From contig JAYPWI010000012.1 in NCBI GenBank assembly GCA_038135065.1, positions 34,195-98,194 on the forward strand: 64,000 bases of DNA, read 5' to 3'. The stretch is from JAYPWI01 sp038135065. Lineage in GTDB: Bacteria > Actinomycetota > Acidimicrobiia > Acidimicrobiales > Poriferisodalaceae. Shown piece by piece: positions 1 to 7,958 of the stretch (position 1 is the stretch's first letter; the number at the start of each line of letters is the position of its first letter). The notes beneath the pieces were generated by a model. That model searched no databases, was not told where the DNA came from, and worked only from the letters and a program-made list of their open reading frames with translations. Both the position numbers and the translations under genes were made by a program.

Positions 1-1
1 C

Positions 2-1615
2 CGATCCGACCCCTCGGCCGGTCTGGTGGTGACGACCCCTGCCGCTCCGGTCGACGTGACCCCACCCTCGCCACCCACGAGCCTGAGGACGCTGGCGGTC
101 ACCGACAGCACGGTGGAACTCGCCTGGGCTCCATCGGACGATGACGTTGCCGTCGTCGAATACCAGGTGTGGCGAGACGGGGTGCAGGTCGCGACGGCCG
201 AGAGCACCTCATTGATCGACCGCGGACGTCAGCCATCGACGACCTATGGCTATCGGGTGGCCGCCGTGGATGCCGCAGGCAACCGCTCCGACTGGTCGAG
301 CAGGGTCGAAGTCACGACCGATCCTGTCGCCCCAGCCGAGGTTGTGGCTATCCCGTTCCGCAGTCGCTGGTCCTACAACGACAGTGGCGTCTACCCGGGG
401 TCCGGCTGGGTGCTCTCCGCCTTCGACGACGCAGCATGGCCGGAGGGTACGGGGGAGTTCGGGGCCGGTGACGGTGACGAAGTGACCGTGGTGGTGAACC
501 GGCCGACCCTCTGGCTGCGGTCGACCATGGAGGTCAGCGACCCGGACCTCGTCGACGATGTGCGCTTCGATGTGGTGGCTGACGACGGCGTGGTCGTGTT
601 CGTCAACGGGATAGAGGTGATCCGTGACAATGTCGGTCCCGGTGACGTCGATGGCTCCGCCAGTGCGCCGACCTATCGCTGGGGAGCAGCCGAGCAGATG
701 GTCAGAAGCTTTTCCGTTCCCCCCGGGGTCTTGACCGCTGGTACCAACGTTGTCGCGGTGGCCGTAGTGAACGCTCCGGGCAGTTCGGACCTCTCCTTCG
801 ACCTCGAGGCCGTGGTGCGCATGGGCGAGGGAGGCGACCCCGATGTGACCCCGCCCAGTCGCCCGACTGGCCTGACGGCCGATCAGGTCACCGACCGGTC
901 GGCAAGGTTGACCTGGACGTCGTCCGTGGATGACGTCGGGGTCGCCTCCTACGACGTGACCCGGGACGGCCAGGTCGTGGCCCAGGTCGCAGGCACCGAG
1001 TTCGTCGACATCGCTCTGGCGCCTCTGAGCGACTACCGGTACACAGTGCTGGCCGTCGATGGCTCAGGTAACCGATCTCCCGCATCTGCCGAACTCAGCG
1101 TGAGGACCACGGGGGAGCCTGCTCAGGACATCGTGCTGTTGGGCTCGGGATCGGTATGGCAGTACCTCGACACGGGGGTCTGGGTACCCGGCTGGGAGGC
1201 GCCGGGCTTCGATTCCGGCGGATGGTCCACGGGGCGAGCCCCTCTCGCTGCAGTGGACCCGGGTACAACGATGGTCAGCAACCGGCCGACCATCTGGCTG
1301 CGGCACATCCTGAGCGTCCCGGATCGAACAGCCGTCGCTGACCTCGAACTAGTGATGGCGGCCGATGACGGGGCGGTGGTGTACCTCAACGGCGTCGAGG
1401 TGGTGCGAGACAACGTGCCGGCAGGTGTCCCCGACGGCACGACGAGTGCCGCTACCTATCGGTGGGGTGCTGCCGAGCAGGAGTACCGCCGCTTCGTGCT
1501 CCCGGTCGACGTGCTGGTGGATGGCACCAACACGATCGCTGTGGCACTCCTCAACGCGCGGGACAGCGGCGACATGTGGTTCGACCTCGAGCTGCGTGCT
1601 GCGATCGCGCCCTAA
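2..1615 (+). CDS. Secreted/surface protein of tandem FN3 + jelly-roll-like modules (5' partial)
   Basis: The frame is open to the left edge, so the N-terminus is missing; the first in-frame GTG is at 26. The visible part holds two copies of one module: a fibronectin type III domain (about residues 14-98 and 278-362 from the GTG) followed by about 160 residues of a galactose-binding/jelly-roll-like domain. Both copies of the latter carry the phrases VVNRPTLWLR or VSNRPTIWLR, VNGIEVIRDN or LNGVEVVRDN, and TYRWGAAEQ. The residues before the first module (SAGLVVTT) look like the end of another FN3 domain. FN3 plus jelly-roll arrays are typical of extracellular carbohydrate-binding or hydrolase proteins; any catalytic domain would lie upstream. 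The stop overlaps the convergent PaiB-like gene by 4 bp. Confidence 0.75.
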   Translation, partial: RSDPSAGLVVTTPAAPVDVTPPSPPTSLRTLAVTDSTVELAWAPSDDDVAVVEYQVWRDGVQVATAESTSLIDRGRQPSTTYGYRVAAVDAAGNRSDWSSRVEVTTDPVAPAEVVAIPFRSRWSYNDSGVYPGSGWVLSAFDDAAWPEGTGEFGAGDGDEVTVVVNRPTLWLRSTMEVSDPDLVDDVRFDVVADDGVVVFVNGIEVIRDNVGPGDVDGSASAPTYRWGAAEQMVRSFSVPPGVLTAGTNVVAVAVVNAPGSSDLSFDLEAVVRMGEGGDPDVTPPSRPTGLTADQVTDRSARLTWTSSVDDVGVASYDVTRDGQVVAQVAGTEFVDIALAPLSDYRYTVLAVDGSGNRSPASAELSVRTTGEPAQDIVLLGSGSVWQYLDTGVWVPGWEAPGFDSGGWSTGRAPLAAVDPGTTMVSNRPTIWLRHILSVPDRTAVADLELVMAADDGAVVYLNGVEVVRDNVPAGVPDGTTSAATYRWGAAEQEYRRFVLPVDVLVDGTNTIAVALLNARDSGDMWFDLELRAAIAP

Positions 1616-2253
1616 GGGCTTGGCGGCCGACGTTCCATCTCGCGAGCGACGCTGGTCTCGCGTTCGTCGGTCGATATCGAAAGGGCCTGCAGCACATTGT
1701 CCCGGTTGCCCTCCGGTTGGTTCTGGCTCAGCTTGAACGAGCCTTCGAGGCGATCGACTCGGAACCGCAGTCCGACGATCACGGCGAGGCGCTGCTTGAG
1801 CCAGTCAGCTGGGGCATCGTCGACGGCCCACGGTCGGTCCGAGCGGCGCTGTTCGTGGTGGTCGGTCAGGGCGGTGACGATGGCCAACTTCTCGTCGGTG
1901 TCGGTGACCCATTCGACCATTCCGTGGGCCTGGACGTGGACGTAGTTCCAGGTGGGAACGACCTGTCCGTCGATCTGCTTCGAGGGGTACCAGCCGGGAC
2001 TGATGTAGGTATTGGGTCCACTGGCCACCATCAGGGCACGTTGTGAGCGATCTGCGTCGCGCCACTGGGGGTTCGCTCGGGCCACGTGGGCCAGCAACAC
2101 GGGGGCGTCGGCCGTCCCGGTGACCAGGATCGGGAGGAATGTGGCAGCCAGGTCTTCCCTGGTCGGGGTGATGAGGGTGGCGGCCCCGAGCGACGTCAGC
2201 ACGTCGAGGAGCACGGCCGGGCGGTCTTCCCTGAAGTGAGGGGGTGCGTACAC
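1612..2253 (-). CDS. PaiB-like FMN-binding negative transcriptional regulator
   Basis: A 213-residue protein of the PaiB family (FMN-binding split-barrel fold; named for the Bacillus subtilis paiAB locus, involved in sporulation and protease repression). Recognised by the N-terminal MYAPPHF, the central WYPSK, the PTWNY.HVQAHG segment and the C-terminal KLSQNQPEGNRDNV, all at the expected order and spacing. The length is normal for the family. The GTG start at 2253 has no Shine-Dalgarno but a TAGCTT box 7 nt upstream, which suggests a leaderless mRNA. Many homologues are annotated as protease synthase/sporulation negative regulators without biochemical proof, so the biological role here is open. 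Confidence 0.85.
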   Translation of the reverse strand: MYAPPHFREDRPAVLLDVLTSLGAATLITPTREDLAATFLPILVTGTADAPVLLAHVARANPQWRDADRSQRALMVASGPNTYISPGWYPSKQIDGQVVPTWNYVHVQAHGMVEWVTDTDEKLAIVTALTDHHEQRRSDRPWAVDDAPADWLKQRLAVIVGLRFRVDRLEGSFKLSQNQPEGNRDNVLQALSISTDERETSVAREMERRPPSP

Positions 2254-2260
2254 GATGAAA

Positions 2261-2290
2261 AAGCTAACGATCTATGCGGGTGTGTGTCAG
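2261..2290 (-). promoter_or_regulatory. Promoter of the PaiB-like gene (leaderless)
   Basis: On the minus strand CTGACA (2285-2290) and TAGCTT (2261-2266) are separated by 18 bp. The -10 ends 7 nt before the GTG start at 2253. The -35 overlaps the stop codon of the neighbouring LCP gene. Confidence 0.5.
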
Positions 2291-3816
2291 GCCCCACACG
2301 CCGTGTCGAGGCTCGCAGAGGGAGCGACGTCGGTGGCGAGTGCCCGAGTGACCGCGGCCCGGACATCGGCGACGGGGGCTGCGCCGCGTGGCCAGTCGGG
2401 CGGGATGAAGTTGACGGTGACGATGCGATCGAGGTCGAGCCGGTCTGCGATCTCGAGCAATTCGGGCAGTCGGTCGAGTGGGATGTCGGTGGTGAGGTGG
2501 GTTTCGATGATGTCGGTCAGCTCGGTGTAGTTGGTGAGCACGGGGCCGACACCGACCTGGTCGATGAGTGCCCCCACCACACACCGCTGACGGCTCATTC
2601 GGTGATAGTCGCTGCTCGTCCGGCGAGCTCGCATGTAGGCCAAGGCGGTGAGACCGTCGAAGTGGTACTCGCCTGGCCGGGTCGAGATCACCAGTGATGG
2701 GCCCCCCGGCGTGATGGGTTTGATGCTGTCGTCGATCCACTCGGTGACGGTGACGTCGACCCCGCCGAAGAGGTCGATGGTCTCGGCCACTCCGACCATG
2801 TCCACCAGGGCGTAGTAGTGCACGGGAAGACCCAGAAGTTGGGCCACCGACGACTTGATCGCCATGCCGCCGGGGTCGTCGGTACCGGGGAACAGCAGGG
2901 GGTTGCCCACCCCTGCGCCGTAGATCTCGTTGGCGATGCTCGGGTAACCGTCGGGCCACTGCCGTTCGGCCGGGGTGCCCCCGGGGAATGGCATCCGCTG
3001 CCAGTTGCGGGGGATCGAGAAGAGGACGGCGTCGCCGCTGGCCACCTCGATGGACAGGGCCATGATGGTGTCGGTGCGAACTCCCCGCCGGTCGAAGCCG
3101 CCGTCGCCACCCAGGAGGAGGATGGTCAGGCGCTCGTCGCCGTCCCAGGTTGCGCTCGCGGTCGCCGGAGCTGTGAGGTCCGGAAAGGGTGGGGGAGGGG
3201 CGGACGGCGAAATCGGTGGGGTGTCGAGTGCGGCATCGGGCGTCGGCTCGTCGGTGGAGGCGGGCTGCGCCGTGTCCGGGGTGGTGGTGGACATGGGGAG
3301 GGCGGTCGGTCGCGCCGTCTGTGTGCTCTGGGCGTCGAACACCTCGTCGAGGAGTTCGAGTTGTGCCGCTGCATAGCGGGCAACGACCAGGTGGGGAACC
3401 GAGGCAGCGATGGTGATCACCGTGAGCATCGCGAGGTGTGCCAGGGGCGGGCGACCCTGGTAGCCGCGCCTGCGGCGCTGACCCCGAAAGGCGTCGTAGG
3501 CGACCCACCCCCGGTAACCCAGGGTCAGGCCGCTGGCGACGATGGCCGCGGTCAGCCATGACGGGGTGACGGACCAGGCCAACAGGTCCGAGCGGCGACG
3601 TCCGAGTAGCCATCCAGCGCCGACCAGAGCGAGGAGCAGGGTGAACAGCCCGAGGATGACCCCTCGCCGCCGCCGCCCTGCTGCCCAATGTCCAAGACCC
3701 GGCCAGATGAATGAGAGGGTGGCAACGGTGACCGATCCGAGATCCTCGGTCACTCGCCGCACGGCCGGCCTCTCATCGGGCTCTCGATCCATCCCTGTAC
3801 TAGACGACCGGGACAC
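2287..3816 (-). CDS. LytR-CpsA-Psr (LCP) family glycopolymer transferase
   Basis: LCP proteins attach undecaprenyl-linked glycopolymers to peptidoglycan or arabinogalactan on the outer face of the membrane. The N-terminal 140 residues contain several hydrophobic segments (about 30-42, 53-71, 84-101 and 127-146), then a Thr/Pro/Ala-rich linker (about 165-225), then the LCP domain, with LTILLLGGD, RTDTIMALSIE, the SIPRNW segment and the Arg-rich YMRARRTSSDYHRMSRQR motif that contacts the lipid pyrophosphate. The multi-span N-terminus is longer than the single anchor of classical LCP proteins. The start could be GTG 3816 or ATG 3792; neither has a clear ribosome-binding site. Confidence 0.88.
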   Translation of the reverse strand: MSRSSSTGMDREPDERPAVRRVTEDLGSVTVATLSFIWPGLGHWAAGRRRRGVILGLFTLLLALVGAGWLLGRRRSDLLAWSVTPSWLTAAIVASGLTLGYRGWVAYDAFRGQRRRRGYQGRPPLAHLAMLTVITIAASVPHLVVARYAAAQLELLDEVFDAQSTQTARPTALPMSTTTPDTAQPASTDEPTPDAALDTPPISPSAPPPPFPDLTAPATASATWDGDERLTILLLGGDGGFDRRGVRTDTIMALSIEVASGDAVLFSIPRNWQRMPFPGGTPAERQWPDGYPSIANEIYGAGVGNPLLFPGTDDPGGMAIKSSVAQLLGLPVHYYALVDMVGVAETIDLFGGVDVTVTEWIDDSIKPITPGGPSLVISTRPGEYHFDGLTALAYMRARRTSSDYHRMSRQRCVVGALIDQVGVGPVLTNYTELTDIIETHLTTDIPLDRLPELLEIADRLDLDRIVTVNFIPPDWPRGAAPVADVRAAVTRALATDVAPSASLDTACGA

Positions 3817-3880
3817 CCCATCGGTTCACCATTTCGCCCGTTTTGTCGCCGTGGGGCCGTTCCGCAGGAACGCACGGCGA

Positions 3881-4330
3881 TCACCCTGGCAGCTCGACCA
3901 GTTCGATGACCGTTCCGTCGGGGTCGGTGAAACAGGCGATCCGGGTAGTTGGCTGGCCCTCCCAGGGCACGTCGGCCGGCGGGCCGATCAGCTCGACTCC
4001 CTGCTCTGCGAGTTCGGCCAGGTCGGCGTCGAGGTCCGTGGTTCGCAGGGCGATACGGGCCAGACCGAGGTGGTACAGGTGCGGGTAGGGGGCCGCATCG
4101 TCTCGGGGGTCGATCCACTCGAGCAGGTCGATGAAGGTGGACTCCCCAGGTAGATGGAGAATGCCCCCCCGGACCCGATAGGGGGGCATGCCCACGGCGG
4201 CAGCGACGGCAGGGGTGTTAGTGCTGGGCACCTCGGCAAGGAGACGGAAGCCGAGTCGCTCGTAAAAGGCCAGTGAACGGTCGAAGTCCGAGCAGTTGAC
4301 GTTGACGTGGACCATGCCCGTGACGTGCAT
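3881..4330 (-). CDS. VOC family (glyoxalase/dioxygenase-fold) protein
   Basis: A 149-residue vicinal oxygen chelate protein with the two beta-alpha-beta-beta-beta modules: the N-terminal HVNVNCSDFDRSLAFYERLGF and the C-terminal ALRTTDLDADLAEL...ACFTDPDGTVIELVE. Candidate metal ligands are His8 near the N-terminus and the Glu of the terminal IELVE strand. The family covers glyoxalase I, extradiol dioxygenases, methylmalonyl-CoA epimerase and antibiotic-binding proteins, and nothing here fixes the substrate. It is divergent from the methyltransferase at 4445. The ATG has a TACCTT box 7 nt upstream and no ribosome-binding site. Confidence 0.8.
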   Translation of the reverse strand: MHVTGMVHVNVNCSDFDRSLAFYERLGFRLLAEVPSTNTPAVAAAVGMPPYRVRGGILHLPGESTFIDLLEWIDPRDDAAPYPHLYHLGLARIALRTTDLDADLAELAEQGVELIGPPADVPWEGQPTTRIACFTDPDGTVIELVELPG

Positions 4331-4337
4331 GAAATCG

Positions 4338-4343
4338 AAGGTA
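4338..4343 (-). promoter_or_regulatory. -10 box of the VOC gene (leaderless)
   Basis: TACCTT on the minus strand ends 7 nt before the ATG at 4330. No convincing -35 is visible. Confidence 0.4.
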
Positions 4344-4444
4344 CCGCGCCCGCCTGGACGGGCCCAGGGGTCCGGTGGTCGGCGAACAGGTGCCGATACG
4401 GTTGTCTTCTGCCGATGAGGAGCTATCGGTGCTGTGAGGCTTCG

Positions 4445-5368
4445 ATGATCGAACAGGTGACAGAACTGGGCCGTCGGGTGATTGGGGCTGCTCGTCGCAG
4501 GACAGGTGATCGGGTCGTGTGGCTTCTGCCCCGACGGTCATTCGTGCGTTTCGCGTATCGGGCCGTGCTCGGTAGGGCGCCCGACCGTGACGGGCTCGAT
4601 CACCATGTCGGGCTTCTGTCATCGGGCACCACTCGTCAGGCTCTGCTTGCCCAACTGCGTGACAGTGACGAGGCGGCCGCCCGCCCGGCGGCCAGTGAGG
4701 TGATGGCCCTGCATCGATCTCGGCAGGCGTTCGTCCGTTCACTGCCCGCGGCTCGACGCATTCTCGACCTCGGTGGCACTTCCCTCACCGATGAGCGGGG
4801 TGCCCTGGTCGGATTGGGGTACCCGTATCCGTTCGAGCAGGTGACCATCGTGGACCTGCCCAACGAGGCCCGCCACGAGGGCTATGTGAGCGAGCTGGTG
4901 ACCGACGAGGTGATGACCGCCCAGGGTCCCGTTCGGTACCGCTACCACTCGATGGACGACCTCTCGGGTATCGAGGACGGCTCTGTCGACCTCGTCTACA
5001 GCGGGCAGTCCTTCGAGCACGTGACGGCCGAAGCCGGTCATCGGGTGTTGGCAGAGGCTCATCGAGTGCTTGGCCCCGGTGGCTATCTGTGTCTGGACAC
5101 CCCGAACCGACTCCTCACCGAGCGCCAGTTGCGAGGGTCTGGGGCCGATGTCATCGATCCCGATCATTGCATCGAGTACACCCACGCCCAGATGCTGGAA
5201 CTGTTCGCCGAGCACGGGTTCGAGGTGTGCCGGGCCCACGGGTTGGGCCTGATGCGTAGCTCTGCCGCCGAAGACCGTTTCGACCCCGATGAGCTGCGCC
5301 GAGGGGCGGGCATGTACGACGACGTCGACTCGTCGTACCTCCTGGCCTACGTCTGTCGGGCGGTGTGA
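4445..5368 (+). CDS. DUF4214 domain + SAM-dependent methyltransferase
   Basis: A 307-residue protein. Residues about 32-76 match a DUF4214-type unit (FVRFAYRAVLGRAPDRDG...). This is followed from about 104 by a class I methyltransferase fold: motif I RILDLGG, an acidic VDLP for the SAM ribose, the SVDLVYSGQSFEHV motif, and HRVLGPGGYLCLDTPN typical of Methyltransf_11. DUF4214 is known from S-layer, hemolysin-type and glycan-modifying proteins, so a surface polysaccharide substrate is a reasonable inference. I chose ATG 4445, preceded by GAGG 5 nt upstream; the frame extends further 5' but without family similarity. The C-terminal DSSYLLAYVCRA closes the fold. Confidence 0.75.
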   Translation: MIEQVTELGRRVIGAARRRTGDRVVWLLPRRSFVRFAYRAVLGRAPDRDGLDHHVGLLSSGTTRQALLAQLRDSDEAAARPAASEVMALHRSRQAFVRSLPAARRILDLGGTSLTDERGALVGLGYPYPFEQVTIVDLPNEARHEGYVSELVTDEVMTAQGPVRYRYHSMDDLSGIEDGSVDLVYSGQSFEHVTAEAGHRVLAEAHRVLGPGGYLCLDTPNRLLTERQLRGSGADVIDPDHCIEYTHAQMLELFAEHGFEVCRAHGLGLMRSSAAEDRFDPDELRRGAGMYDDVDSSYLLAYVCRAV

Positions 5369-5401
5369 CGACAGCGTCGGGGGTCGAGCCGCTGAATGCG
5401 A

Positions 5402-5425
5402 CGAGCCCCGCCGTGGCGGGGCTCG
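5402..5425 (-). terminator. Perfect 11-bp hairpin after tRNA-Ala
   Basis: An exact inverted repeat (CGAGCCCCGCC at 5402-5412, its complement at 5415-5425, 2-nt centre) lies 4 nt downstream of the tRNA 3' end on the minus strand and 33 nt after the stop of the plus-strand methyltransferase. No T-tract follows on either side, so it may be a GC-rich actinobacterial terminator or a processing barrier for both transcripts. Confidence 0.5.
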
Positions 5426-5429
5426 GGAG

Positions 5430-5502
5430 TGGAGCTAAGGGGAATTGAACCCCTGACCTCTTCCATGCCATGGAAGCGCTCTACCAACTGAGCTATAGCC
5501 CC
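5430..5502 (-). tRNA. tRNA-Ala (anticodon GGC)
   Basis: A 73-nt cloverleaf on the minus strand. The acceptor arm GGGGCTA pairs with TAGCTCC (one G-U), followed by discriminator A. The D-arm has AGCTCAGTTGGTAGAGC, the anticodon stem CTTCC/GGAAG encloses a loop with GGC at 34-36, and the T-arm reads AGGGGTTCAATTCCCCT. The T-loop is TTCAATT rather than the common TTCGAAT or TTCGATT. The 3' CCA is not encoded (CTC follows the discriminator), so it must be added by CCA-adding enzyme. Confidence 0.95.
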
Positions 5503-5569
5503 GAGGGAGCTTCAAGTTACCACCGAGCGGTCGCGGTGCAACTCCGGTTCGGGTCCCTGCGGAACCTCC

Positions 5570-5575
5570 TAGGCT
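5570..5575 (+). promoter_or_regulatory. -10 box of the flavin-binding protein gene (leaderless)
   Basis: TAGGCT ends 7 nt before the ATG at 5583, with no Shine-Dalgarno. Confidence 0.4.
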
Positions 5576-5582
5576 GGCGGTC

Positions 5583-5957
5583 ATGAGCATTCCCGTCGAT
5601 GTCGCGCAGCTTGGAGACGAGCTCGAACGGTTCGGTCCCTCGGCCTACGTGCTGACGGTCAGGGACGACGCCACGCCCCACGTTGCCCACGTCACCTTCA
5701 GCTTGGTTGACGGCGAGCTCCGCTGCCCGGCCAGTCGCACGGCGGCCCGCAATGTGGCGGACCGACCGATCATGTCGGTCCTGTGGCCGCCCTACGAGGA
5801 TGGGGGCTACTCGATGATCATCGACGGCGAAGCCCGCACCGACGGTGACGAGCTGGTCGTGCGACCCACCTCGGGTGTCCTGCACCGACCTGCCCCTGCC
5901 CCCGACGGTGGGGTGGGGGCGTGTGGGTCCGATTGCGCCCCGCTGGGTTCATCCTGA
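5583..5957 (+). CDS. Small pyridoxamine 5'-phosphate oxidase-like flavin/F420-binding protein
   Basis: A 124-residue split-barrel protein of the PNPOx-like superfamily, which binds FMN, F420 or haem. Strands are visible at SAYVLTVRDDATPHVAHV, GELRCPASRTAARNV and SVLWPPYEDGGYSMIIDGEA, with a family-typical tail VLHRPAPAP...CGSDCAPL. Its substrate is unknown; in actinobacteria this superfamily includes F420-dependent reductases. It sits 1 nt upstream of the CoA-transferase start, so the two are probably co-transcribed. Confidence 0.75.
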   Translation: MSIPVDVAQLGDELERFGPSAYVLTVRDDATPHVAHVTFSLVDGELRCPASRTAARNVADRPIMSVLWPPYEDGGYSMIIDGEARTDGDELVVRPTSGVLHRPAPAPDGGVGACGSDCAPLGSS

Positions 5958-5958
5958 C

Positions 5959-7191
5959 GTGGCCGGTCCCCTCGACGGCATCAGGGTCCTCGAACTGGGC
6001 AGCTTCATCGCCGGACCCTTCGCCGGGCAATTGCTCGGTGACTACGGAGCCGAGGTCATCAAGGTGGAGGCTCCGAAGATCGGTGATCCCATGCGGAAGT
6101 GGGGTCAATGCGACCCGGCCGGTCACAGCTACTGGTGGCCGGCGATCGCCCGCAACAAGAAGTCGGTGGCCATCGACCTGCGCGGCGACGAGGGGCGAGA
6201 CGTCGTGCGACGGCTGGCCCTCAGCAGCGATGTGGTGCTCGAGAACTTCACTCCAGGACGGCTCGCCGAGTGGGGTCTCGGTTATCAGGATCTGGCTGCC
6301 GACCACCCGGGACTGATCATGACCCACGTGTCGGGGTTCGGGCAGACGGGCCCCCGGGCCACCGATCCGGGGTTCGGGTCCATCGGCGAGGCCATGGGGG
6401 GCATCCGCCACACCACCGGCTGGCCGGACCGTCAGTCCACTCGAGCAGGGATCAGCCTCGGCGACGCCATGGCCTCGCTCTTCGCGGTGATCGGCACCAT
6501 GGCCGCCCTCCACGAACGGAACGTCAGCGGGACCGGTCAAGAGGTCGACGTCGCCATCTACGAGGCCGTGTTCGCCCTCATGGAGTCGACGGTGGTCGAC
6601 TACGAACGCACCGGGTCGATCCGGGGCCGGTCAGGCTCGGTGTTGCCCGGCGTTGCGCCGTCGAACGTCTACCCGACCAGTGATGGTGCCGATGTGCTGA
6701 TCGCAGCGAACGCCGATCAGATCTATCGGCGGCTGTGCGATGCCATGGGGCGCCCAGAGTTGGCCACCGATCCGCGTTATGCCGAGCACATCGAACGGGG
6801 GGCCCACCAGGACGAGCTCGACGAGATCATCGAGGGGTGGACGGGATCGCTGACCGTGTCCCAACTCGAGGCCGCGCTCGACGAGCACGCCGTGCCCTAC
6901 GGCCGGATCTTCACTGCGCCCGACATGCTGGCCGACCCTCAGTTCGCAGCGAGAAACATGATCCGCCGCTTCGAGGACGAGGTCCTGGGTGGGTCCATAC
7001 CGATGGCCGCCCCGGTACCGAGGTTCTCTCGGACGCCGGGGCGGATCGATGCGGTGGGTCCCCGCTTGGGGGAGCACACCGAATGGGCTCTGGGTTCGGT
7101 GGGGGGCTACACCCCGACGGAGATCGCTCGCTTGGCCGACTCGGGGGTCATCGCGATGGGGGCCCGCTCAGGAACCACGTCGAATACGTAG
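5959..7191 (+). CDS. Class III CoA-transferase (CaiB/BaiF family)
   Basis: A 410-residue class III CoA-transferase that moves CoA between carboxylic acids through an enzyme-bound acyl-CoA anhydride. GPLDGIRVLELGSFIAGPFAGQLLGDYGAE, VIKVEAP and the middle VSGFGQTGPRATDPGFG are all present. The catalytic aspartate falls at D169 in ISLGDAMAS when the start is GTG 5959, matching the position in formyl-CoA transferase and supporting this start. The specific acids cannot be read from sequence; HMG-CoA lyase nearby suggests branched-chain or C5-acyl-CoA metabolism. Its 3' end overlaps a convergent membrane-protein gene by 85 bp. Confidence 0.88.
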   Translation: MAGPLDGIRVLELGSFIAGPFAGQLLGDYGAEVIKVEAPKIGDPMRKWGQCDPAGHSYWWPAIARNKKSVAIDLRGDEGRDVVRRLALSSDVVLENFTPGRLAEWGLGYQDLAADHPGLIMTHVSGFGQTGPRATDPGFGSIGEAMGGIRHTTGWPDRQSTRAGISLGDAMASLFAVIGTMAALHERNVSGTGQEVDVAIYEAVFALMESTVVDYERTGSIRGRSGSVLPGVAPSNVYPTSDGADVLIAANADQIYRRLCDAMGRPELATDPRYAEHIERGAHQDELDEIIEGWTGSLTVSQLEAALDEHAVPYGRIFTAPDMLADPQFAARNMIRRFEDEVLGGSIPMAAPVPRFSRTPGRIDAVGPRLGEHTEWALGSVGGYTPTEIARLADSGVIAMGARSGTTSNT

Positions 7192-7871
7192 GGGCGGCGG
7201 TCGATGCGGCTGAGCCGGATCCGGGCCCGCACCCCGATGAGGGCACTGAGCGCGATGCCGAGGGCCAACGGAATGGCCCAGAGGGTGACGGCGGCCATCG
7301 GATTCCCGCCGCTGGCCACCACCATGGCGACTGGCAGCACGAGCGTGGCCAGCAGGGACGTCGTCGTGCCGGGACCTTCGACCCAGGCCCGGTAGCCCAA
7401 CATTCGACTCCAGGTTGCGTCGGCGGCCAGGCCGGCGTCGGCCCGGCGGCTGAGCGCCCAGGTCGACCCATCGGCCCGGCGAGCCCGGTGGCGGTCTTCC
7501 CGGTGGCGGGGTGCGAACGCCCCGTAGGGAAGGGCGACGAGCGACCCGAGCGCGGCACCGACGAGGTGGTTGGCCTTGTCGGAAGGCAGGAGCCGTTCCA
7601 TGGCGGCCCGTCGGGTGAGGATCGAGGCGACCAGCATGGTGAGGGTCAGCCCTGCGATAGCTGCCGCATCGATCCACCGGGCCGCTGCGGCGCGCTGGAG
7701 GAGGAACAGGTCGATCCACAGGAGGGGGACGAAGGCGACGGACAGAGCCGACCAGCCCCAGTTGACGCTCCGCCGTTCACGGACGACGAAAGCCGCCGGC
7801 TCGTGGCCGACGTCGAAAGTCCCGAAACGTGCAGCAGCAGCGCCCGGCGTTCTGACCAGAGTGGTGTCCAC
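7107..7871 (-). CDS. Hypothetical multi-pass membrane protein
   Basis: 254 residues with four probable membrane helices: about 37-58 (WGWSALSVAFVPLLWIDLFL), 66-84, 174-190 (LLATLVLPVAMVVA) and 196-216. Between the second and third is a 90-residue cytoplasmic-looking stretch with clustered Arg/His (AFAPRHREDRHRARRADG). I recognise no family. The 3' end overlaps the CoA-transferase by 85 bp in convergent orientation. The membrane topology argues for a real gene, but expression is unproven and the C-terminal residues could be shorter in reality. Confidence 0.6.
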   Translation of the reverse strand: MDTTLVRTPGAAAARFGTFDVGHEPAAFVVRERRSVNWGWSALSVAFVPLLWIDLFLLQRAAAARWIDAAAIAGLTLTMLVASILTRRAAMERLLPSDKANHLVGAALGSLVALPYGAFAPRHREDRHRARRADGSTWALSRRADAGLAADATWSRMLGYRAWVEGPGTTTSLLATLVLPVAMVVASGGNPMAAVTLWAIPLALGIALSALIGVRARIRLSRIDRRPYVFDVVPERAPIAMTPESAKRAISVGV

Positions 7872-7958
7872 GTGACCTCCACCCCAGCTCTACCCGCTTC
7901 GCACGGTACCGAAGGGTTCGGCAAAGGTGGGGGATACCGGCTGCGCAGGGAGAAGTGA

